This document shows, one piece after another, positions 60,901 through 64,000 of a stretch of 64,000 nucleotides of DNA. Made by a program: the position numbers and the translations under genes. The notes under the pieces were generated by a model. It saw nothing but the letters and a program-made list of their open reading frames with translations, searched no databases and had not been told where the DNA came from. The DNA comes from an uncultured Desulfovibrio sp. (GTDB lineage Bacteria; Desulfobacterota; Desulfovibrionia; Desulfovibrionales; Desulfovibrionaceae), in NCBI GenBank assembly GCA_934546745.1, contig CAKTDV010000016.1, forward strand, positions 1-64,000. Direction: 5' to 3'. Every line of letters begins with the position of its first letter. Within the stretch, counting starts at the first letter, position 1.

Positions 60901-61066
60901 CTACGGCAATATGGCCGGCGGCAAGACCGCCGTCCCCCTGGCCGCCGAAAGCGCCTATACGGCCCAGGCCCTTCTGCGTCACGGCTGGCACTGGCCGGAA
61001 ACGGGCGGCGCGTATCTGCGCACCTTCATCCGGGGCCTTGCGGGCATGGGCTTTTTCGACATGTAG
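51971..61066 (+). CDS. Three-module NRPS with terminal reductase (A-T-C-A-T-C-A-T-R)
   Basis: This is a 3031-residue nonribosomal peptide synthetase. Domains: A1 about 1-480 (SGSTGQPKG near 137), T1 with S513 (LGGDSV), C1 about 570-990 (HHIIVDG at 692-698), A2 about 1010-1490 (Y1160 TSGTTGKPKG), T2 with S1549 (GLTSL), C2 about 1605-2030 (HHLVFDG at 1740-1746), A3 about 2040-2530 (Y2197 TSGSTGRPKG), T3 with S2581 (LGGSSL), and a thioester reductase about 2655-3031 (TGATGFLG at 2668-2675; Y2829 and K2833 of YxxxK). Both C domains keep HHxxxDG, and all A domains keep the late catalytic Lys (NGKID, NGKVD, NGKID). There is no epimerase. Predicted release is as aldehyde or alcohol. A1 lacks Asp235 (FIAIMLE instead of FDxxxxE), so it probably loads a non-amino acid. 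Confidence 0.95.
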   Translation: MSHCAAMISRTAVRLPEKTALVCGSRTMSFAQLENDSNRLALGLRELGSEASPILPVLLPRGCDVAVALLAIWKAGLTACVLDAAYPPKRQAAIREQCGTDLLLDEALLDRLRARPAAADTAPLPVPAPEDPALAVFTSGSTGQPKGVLLPHRALSLAVQGNMTLLREDDTVLATASQAFIAIMLELIAPLALGATVHIAPDHIRKDVRLVADYIRQRNISVSSIPPQMAAPFLSMADGSLRCLLTGSERVRRLWSTRTAIVCLYGASETCGPVACFPIDRSYENTPLGKAYAGSRIFLLDADGRPVPPGEVGEICVQGQIAIGYLHLPELTAERFAPAPGITGNENPLFRTGDLGRLRPDGLLEYVQRKDWMLKVRGFRVDPGEIETAMLRAAPLDRAVVTGFEDASGQTRLYACYTAAAPVDAESLRASLAQTLPDYMLPAFMEQVEALPLNANGKIDRNRLAPPDVARLRAAFAAPETDLEKALCHAFAKVLGLERVGLDDDFLHLGGDSVSAMRLQALLPHTGLCAAMLLRERTPRALARCLENGGQLPAPLRLADARKEWPLTFTERQMAAEQALSPDSVAYNVNLAVRVDGPLDAVRLERALTVMARRHRVLRSFYPLRSDGHVRCLTPDIPEMTVPLERESCAEADVPRRVAERNTPFDLARPPLFRATLFSVGPESHILHLTFHHIIVDGLSVRPLLETLWDAYARDLPPQEAKAIRPDYLDFAVRQTREPVPDTAFFSHMFAGGLPENDMPTRPMRPETLPLPDATGTRTLPFAQVERAARRLGVTPYAILTAALGITLAKYCGSEDVTLGIAMNCRPLVETANMAGMFVNSLPVRLRPVGDLSLHEYVRRTGALLEDVRAHSACPFSTLVPLLSPERSAARAPLFDVLLNYLEEPELPDMTAAGLRLAAFPLPTQALPMDLTLELRRRQGCLHMDLLYATSLYQPEIIEGILEHYGTVLERIRAGEDMPLVEAAELGEAQRRQLLEDFSGGDTDSASGQTVVDAFRAQARLYPERRAAALGDTSISYGELDALTDRLARLLAARGLGRGGVVGILVKRGLMMPVGALGALKCGAAYLPLDPTYPPERLEYMLADSGAALLIAGEGLEENVPGFSGQVLGTEDILTPRDAPPAGTALPPAPRPEDLLTLIYTSGTTGKPKGVMLSHANLDSFCRWYARHYALGPSDVVAAYASFGFDACLMDMFPALTRGACVQIVPEELRLDLPGLNACFEKYGVTLAFMTTQLGRQFAESMSCKSLRVLTVGGESLVPLDPPRGYAFDHAYGPTECTVFTSVFRMERRYDRVPLGRPLDNTRLYILDGRGRLAPVGTAGELCVAGRQVAPGYLNRPDLTVEKFTPNPFSRLPGYERLYHTGDMIRWLPDGTLDFVGRRDFQVKIRGFRVELTEIEGRLRQYADVADAAVVALDAPGGGKCAVAYVVMRDGKNLDEEKLNAFIGEQLPPYMVPAAILAVEAVPLTPNGKVDRKKLPSPDFAATVPDRTANAAVQTESLLTATVREALAQVLGHGQFHRTSNLLRAGLTSLSAIRLAALLDGRLGAAPAVRDILADPSPLGVENALTRALLQRGEEARAPLAGAGHAAGAGEEDANAPWPLAHNQLGVYFDCVKRPDTLAYNVPLRLDMPAGVDAARLAGAVSAVVTAHAALHVRLEVRDGRVLAVPLPIQADVPCLPMDEAALATRAAAFARPFDLFAGPLWRAEVIATPGGVSLLWDAHHLVFDGASLDILLRSLDAAYREGRLPPSLREKRAVRDWARDEAAREDGPQWREDKAWLDRMFQDFEGASQIPSDMPPVENAGALAEVARALDGPAMETFRRTHGLTPAALCLAAVSYAVCRWTQGQESWLSAISSGRDDVRLSHTVGMFVRTVPLRVALGEGLSRLDYVRAAHAALGGAVRHEGYPYTRVCEEYGFTPHIMYACELGVTGELRLDGQPVTLRPLTMPEPKFPLSVHVEERGGGPVFAVQYDSARYSAWLMERFADTLVTALSGILAGPLEPLRGLSLISPEQAALLDRFNQTAAPLPEAVLHRIFEAVAARRPGHTALVASEGGYTYARLNAEANRLAHGLLALGVQPEDRVVFVLPRTGRIVIAMLGILKAGCAYIPLDPHYPAERIAHVLEDSGARFILMDSGADVTARLAGMPGLLDMDAVRAGREEHNPDVPVSPEHLAYLIYTSGSTGRPKGVMLRHAGIANYVTAHERNRHVAALAADAHAMLSVTTVAFDMFLKESMTALCNGLTLVLADDGEARDPVRLAGLFARTGADAFNATPSRLLEYAAHPPLLKALLSCRVLMAGAEKYPDALFKTLRRGQARLFNTYGPTEITVSCNAKELAGDGKVTVGAPLLNVQEYVVDADNNVLPCGMIGELLVGGMGVALGYNNLPEQTAARFVMLGGRRVYRTGDYARWTSDGEIAILGRNDNQVKLRGLRIELGEVENALEALPGVAACVAGIRTINGTEHLCAWYMGGEADPQPLRRQLAAVLPQYMTPTAWMRLTRLPTLPNGKIDTRALPDPESPAARDYVPPVSALERQICAIFATVLERDRVGATDSFFDLGGSSLAVARVLSEADRLHVRDMAYADVFAHPTPRALAACLEARQHGHAGSAPAAPAEKRWNYAAIHDLLARNTLEAFRAGPSRPLGHVLLTGATGFLGAHMLHSLLTHGKDTVCCLLRRGRYDSVEKRLKQILYYYFEDTFDGLFGQRLFALEGDITDAATLARVARPPHFRPDTIINCAANVSHFAVGSAISDVNLGGVRHLVDLALRLEARLVQISTASVAGFSIDGTPPPETRLDERHLFVGQSLENAYVRSKFLAEHAILEAVPRGLDAKIMRVGNLMARNRDGEFQINPRANSFIGRLRAWHAVGGFPYASFLHRTELAPIDSTARAVLLLATAPRECRIFHPFNNHSLFMGDIVEAMRQEGLDIPLMEDGEFARALEEARRDGRRAERLISLVAYGNMAGGKTAVPLAAESAYTAQALLRHGWHWPETGGAYLRTFIRGLAGMGFFDM

Positions 61067-61086
61067 ACACAGGCGGACGGACGGAT

Positions 61087-61740
61087 ATGGCCGAACCCTG
61101 GCGGGAAAGGCGGCAAGGAGCGTGCTGTTACAGCCTGGACATCACCGCGCTGCCGCCGCTCCCCACAACGCCGCCGGAAGATATGCCGCGCCGCCGCGCA
61201 CGGATTCTGCGCTCCCTGCTGCGCCCGCGGGACAAACTGCGCTGTCTGGCGGGCTGGCTGCTCATGCGGCGGTTTCTGGGGCCGGAGACGGGCGCGCGCC
61301 TGCGCTATGGGCGGTACGGCAAACCCTTTCTGCCCGGCGGGCCCTACTTCAGCCTGTCGCATTCCGGGCGGTATGCCGTGCTGGCCGTGGCTCCGACGCC
61401 CGTAGGCGTCGATGTGGAGCGGGTGCGCGCAGATGAGGACTGCGCGGCGCTGGCGACCCTGGCCCTGCACCCGGCGGAACGCCTCCTCTATGCCCGCCGC
61501 CCCGATGCGCGGACCTTCTTTGAGCTCTGGACGCTCAAGGAAAGCTACCTCAAACTGCGGGGAACGGGCCTTGCGGAAGACCCCGCCTCCTTTGCCCTCG
61601 CTCTGGACGGTCAGGGAGCGCGGCTGGCGGAGCGTCCGGACATAGGCTTTCACCTGTACCGCCAGTTGCCGGGATACAGTCTGGCCCTCTGCCTGTATGG
61701 CGGCGCGCCCCCGGCCACAGTGATTCCCGTATGCCTGTAA
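61087..61740 (+). CDS. Sfp-type 4'-phosphopantetheinyl transferase
   Basis: This 217-residue enzyme transfers phosphopantetheine from CoA to carrier-domain serines. It shows GKPFLPGGPYFSLSHSG, the magnesium-binding PVGVDVERVR, and WTLKESYLKLRGTGL, the three landmarks of the Sfp/HetI group. It lies 20 nt after the NRPS stop and must activate T1-T3; the ACP of the lipid-glycan locus is another possible target. The N-terminal 50 residues are variable, as is usual. No strong ribosome-binding site is seen, so translational coupling is likely. Confidence 0.93.
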   Translation: MAEPWRERRQGACCYSLDITALPPLPTTPPEDMPRRRARILRSLLRPRDKLRCLAGWLLMRRFLGPETGARLRYGRYGKPFLPGGPYFSLSHSGRYAVLAVAPTPVGVDVERVRADEDCAALATLALHPAERLLYARRPDARTFFELWTLKESYLKLRGTGLAEDPASFALALDGQGARLAERPDIGFHLYRQLPGYSLALCLYGGAPPATVIPVCL

Positions 61741-61812
61741 CCCCATCCGCACGGAGCGGTTTACGGATCGGGTTCTGAACAGACGACCGCGAAACATCCC
61801 CAAGGAACGGCC

Positions 61813-63198
61813 ATGCACGATACGTCTCTCACCATGACCCCGGAACTGGCACTGCGACTGGTACGCAAAGCGCAAGACATGGACAGGGCAAGCCTTGCCC
61901 GTCTGCGGGAGGAGCGTCTGCATGCGCTTCTGGCATACGCCCGCGCCCATTCGCCCCTGCTGCGCGAAAAATACCGCCACCTTCCGGAAAAGCCCGCCTT
62001 GCGGGACATTCCCGTACTGGAGCGCGCCGAGGGCGCGGCCAACTTTGACGCCTGGATGTGCGACAGGGAAGTCACAAGCCGGGGGTTGGACGCGTTTCTC
62101 GCCACACCGGAGAGTATGGGCGGGGACTTTCTGGGCCGCTACCGGGTGCTCAGCACCTCCGGTTCCACAGCGGCCCCCTTGCGGCTGGTGCGCGATGCCC
62201 GCCACAACCTGATTCATGCCGCGCTCATGCAAAGCCGCTTTTGGGGCGGCAGCAAACTGGGCGCTGTGGAAGGCCTCAAACACCCCTGGCCGCGCGCCTG
62301 CGCCATCACGGCGGGAGGAGGGCATCACTCCTCCTATCTCTCCTTTCTGCGCATGGCCCGCGCCTATGAGGAGCGGGGCCTTGGCGGACGCGTGGCCTTT
62401 TACCCCGTTGAAACGCCCATCCCCAGGCTTGTGGAGGGGCTCAATGCCCTGCAACCGGAAATTGTGGGCACCTACCCCTCCGTTCTGCAGATCCTGGCCC
62501 GCGCCCAGCAGGCGAAACAGCTTGCCATCCGTCCTCTGGCCCTGTGCAGTTCCGCCGAGTATCTTGCTCCCGCGGTGCTGGCTCTGCTGGAGGAGGTCTT
62601 TCAGTGCCCTGTCATGGACAATTACTGTTCCACCGAAGGGGGCGAGGCCGCCATGCTCTGCTCGGCCAACCATCTGCACGTCAACAGCGACTGGGTTGTC
62701 ATGGAACCTGTGGACGCTCACAACAGGCCCGTGCATGAGGGCCTGAGCGACGGCATCCTGCTGACAAATCTGGCCAATCTGGTACAGCCCGTCATCCGCT
62801 ACCGTATCTCGGACAGGGCCATGCTGCGGTATGATCCCTGTCCCTGCGGTTCGCCCTTCCCCATTCTGGAAATGGAAGGCCGCAAGGAGGACACACTGGA
62901 ATTCGCGGGCGAGGACGGCCCGTTCTTTCTCTCGCCACCTGTGCTGATGATTGCCAGCCTGCATGTGCGGGGGTGCGTGACAAGCCAGTTCATCCAGCGA
63001 TCGCCCGAAGATCTGGAAGTGCGCTGCGAAATTCTGACCCATGCGGACAGACACGCCGTTCTGGCCGCCCTGCTGGCTGAAACGCGGCGCATCTTTCGGG
63101 AAAACCGTGCCGCCAATGTCCGTCTCCACATGGCGGACGCGCCTCCTCTGCGCGGGAAAAGCGGCAAATTGCGCGTCTTCATCAAGGATTTTGACTGA
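61813..63198 (+). CDS. PaaK-like adenylate-forming enzyme
   Basis: This 461-residue protein belongs to the phenylacetate-CoA ligase/coenzyme F390 synthetase group. It has a helical N-terminus (LRLVRKAQDMDRASLARLRE; LLAYARAHSPLLREKYRHLP), the P-loop-like LSTSGSTAAPLRLVRD, IVGTYPSVLQILARA, DNYCSTEGGEAAML (the acidic motif) and NLVQPVIRYRISDRAMLR. The zinc-like Cys pair PCPCGSPFP is also typical. It could make the acyl-AMP or acyl thioester that starts or caps the NRPS product, or modify it afterwards. CAAGGAAC precedes the start. It follows the phosphopantetheinyl transferase by 72 nt in the same operon. Confidence 0.8.
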   Translation: MHDTSLTMTPELALRLVRKAQDMDRASLARLREERLHALLAYARAHSPLLREKYRHLPEKPALRDIPVLERAEGAANFDAWMCDREVTSRGLDAFLATPESMGGDFLGRYRVLSTSGSTAAPLRLVRDARHNLIHAALMQSRFWGGSKLGAVEGLKHPWPRACAITAGGGHHSSYLSFLRMARAYEERGLGGRVAFYPVETPIPRLVEGLNALQPEIVGTYPSVLQILARAQQAKQLAIRPLALCSSAEYLAPAVLALLEEVFQCPVMDNYCSTEGGEAAMLCSANHLHVNSDWVVMEPVDAHNRPVHEGLSDGILLTNLANLVQPVIRYRISDRAMLRYDPCPCGSPFPILEMEGRKEDTLEFAGEDGPFFLSPPVLMIASLHVRGCVTSQFIQRSPEDLEVRCEILTHADRHAVLAALLAETRRIFRENRAANVRLHMADAPPLRGKSGKLRVFIKDFD

Positions 63199-63210
63199 TA
63201 GGTACAGGCC

Positions 63211-64000
63211 ATGTTTGAAAGAAACGGCACGCTGCTGCTCAAGCGTTTTGGCAGCTATTTCTTCCCCACCATCCTCATGAGCGTGGCTTTGTCCATGAGC
63301 ATTGTGGTGGATGGCATCATTGTGGGCAACATGCTGGGGCCGGAAGCGTTGGCCGCCGTGAACCTGGGCTTGCCGCTCATGCAGGGCTACGCGGCCCTCT
63401 TTGTCTTTTTCGGCATGGGTGGGGCCGTGCTGGCGGCCTGGCACATGGGGCGGCATGAGCTGGCGGCGGCGGGGACGGTCTTCACCGTGGCGGCCGCGTG
63501 CCTGCTGGCCTGTGGCCTCGTCTGCGCGACCGCCGGAACCGCCTTTATGGAGACGCTGGCGATCCTGTTGAGCGGTGGAACAGCCCTTGCGGAGCCTCTG
63601 CGCCGCTATCTGGAACCCCTTGTCTGGGGAGCTCCCCTGCTCATCGTGACGCCTGGCCTGAGCTATTTTGTGCGCACGGACGGCCGGCCCGGCCTGGCCT
63701 CGGCCATACTGATCACGGCCAATGTGGCCAATCTCATCTGCGACGTGCTGTTCATTTACTGGCTTGACGACATTGCCGGGGCGGCCTGGGCCACTGTCAC
63801 AGGCTATGGCGTAGCCCTTGGGCCGCTTGCCTTCTATCTGGCCGCGCCGCGCCGCGTCCTGCGCTTCACGCTCACGGGCGGCCCCCTGTCCGCCCGCCTT
63901 GGCGGCGTCCTGCGCTCCGGTCTTCCCGGCGGCCTGAACATCGGCCTGCAATTTCTCAAACTGTTCTGCCTCAACATGCTGGTCCTGTCTGTGGCGGGCA
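63211..64000 (+). CDS. MATE-family efflux transporter, cut by the window end
   Basis: The first 263 residues of a multidrug/toxic-compound exporter are present; the family is about 450 long, so about 190 are missing beyond 64000. The N-terminus FGSYFFPTILMSVALSMSIV and VDGIIVGNMLGPEALAAVNL are typical of the bacterial NorM/DinF-like group, where the Asp in VVDG couples transport to cations. About seven hydrophobic helices are visible. It is 12 nt after the PaaK-like gene, so it is the probable exporter of the NRPS product. Confidence 0.88.
   Translation, partial: MFERNGTLLLKRFGSYFFPTILMSVALSMSIVVDGIIVGNMLGPEALAAVNLGLPLMQGYAALFVFFGMGGAVLAAWHMGRHELAAAGTVFTVAAACLLACGLVCATAGTAFMETLAILLSGGTALAEPLRRYLEPLVWGAPLLIVTPGLSYFVRTDGRPGLASAILITANVANLICDVLFIYWLDDIAGAAWATVTGYGVALGPLAFYLAAPRRVLRFTLTGGPLSARLGGVLRSGLPGGLNIGLQFLKLFCLNMLVLSVAG

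Noticed and set aside
60979..63951. 990-codon minus-strand frame opposite the transferase, ligase and MATE genes.
   Set aside because: It spans three unrelated genes and their spacers and has no recognisable domain.
1..64000. CRISPR array, rRNA operon or tRNA genes.
   Set aside because: No regularly spaced direct repeats, no rRNA-like sequence and no cloverleaf with a T-loop were seen on reading; a tRNAscan or minced run would confirm.

Overview
The window is GC-rich bacterial DNA with tight, mostly operonic coding. The gene set fits an anaerobic or microaerophilic Gram-negative bacterium: a CobA-HemD fusion, rubrerythrin, cytochrome bd oxidase, CheV, the hydrogenase maturation factor HypF, and outer-membrane lipoproteins with a TolC-like protein. 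Together these point to the Desulfovibrionaceae or a near relative. That placement is inferred from gene content; no rRNA or tRNA gene is visible to confirm it.

Layout. Positions 1-3300 are a decayed mobile element: an RP4-type oriT, traK, broken traL-like and traM-like genes, a frameshifted tandem LuxR-HTH gene, an excisionase-like gene and a tyrosine integrase. Positions 3300-19280 are mostly housekeeping: a frameshifted MerR regulator facing an MFS exporter, pepA-cobA/hemD-purN, hemW, cheV, cysK, rubrerythrin, ruvAB, an aminotransferase and small secreted proteins. Positions 19280-21950 form a second AT-richer island: an ASCH protein, a chimeric phage-domain/TnpB-tail gene with the end of an IS605-type element, a zeta-like toxin pair and a restriction-enzyme fragment. 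Positions 22000-26440 hold htpG and divergent cydAB.

Positions 26580-43420 are a cell-surface biosynthesis locus made of two divergent transcription units. The leftward unit encodes a 1175-residue acyltransferase-ACP-degenerate ketoreductase-dehydratase protein without ketosynthase, a TolC-like lipoprotein, a periplasmic adaptor, a polysaccharide flippase, and an Fe-S/cytochrome b pair. The rightward unit encodes an alpha-oxoamine synthase, two glycosyltransferases with a polysaccharide deacetylase between them, an asparagine-synthase-like amidotransferase and a protein of unknown function. The pairing of a multidomain fatty-acyl/polyketide protein with an alpha-oxoamine synthase recalls rkpA/rkpG of Sinorhizobium capsule loci, so the likely product is a glycan carrying or using an unusual lipid.

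Positions 43440-48910 hold hypF, an XRE-cupin regulator, an acyl-CoA ligase and a papain-fold protein. Positions 49170-64000 are a specialised-metabolite operon: a STAS anti-sigma-factor antagonist, a sensor-PP2C phosphatase-kinase protein, a 3031-residue NRPS (A-T-C-A-T-C-A-T-reductase), an Sfp-type phosphopantetheinyl transferase, a PaaK-like adenylate-forming enzyme and a MATE exporter cut by the window edge. The first adenylation domain lacks the amino-acid-anchoring Asp, so the predicted product is an acyl-capped short peptide released as an aldehyde or alcohol. The partner-switching proteins in the same operon are the most distinctive feature. The operon and the neighbouring lipid-glycan locus are the best candidates for an undescribed system.
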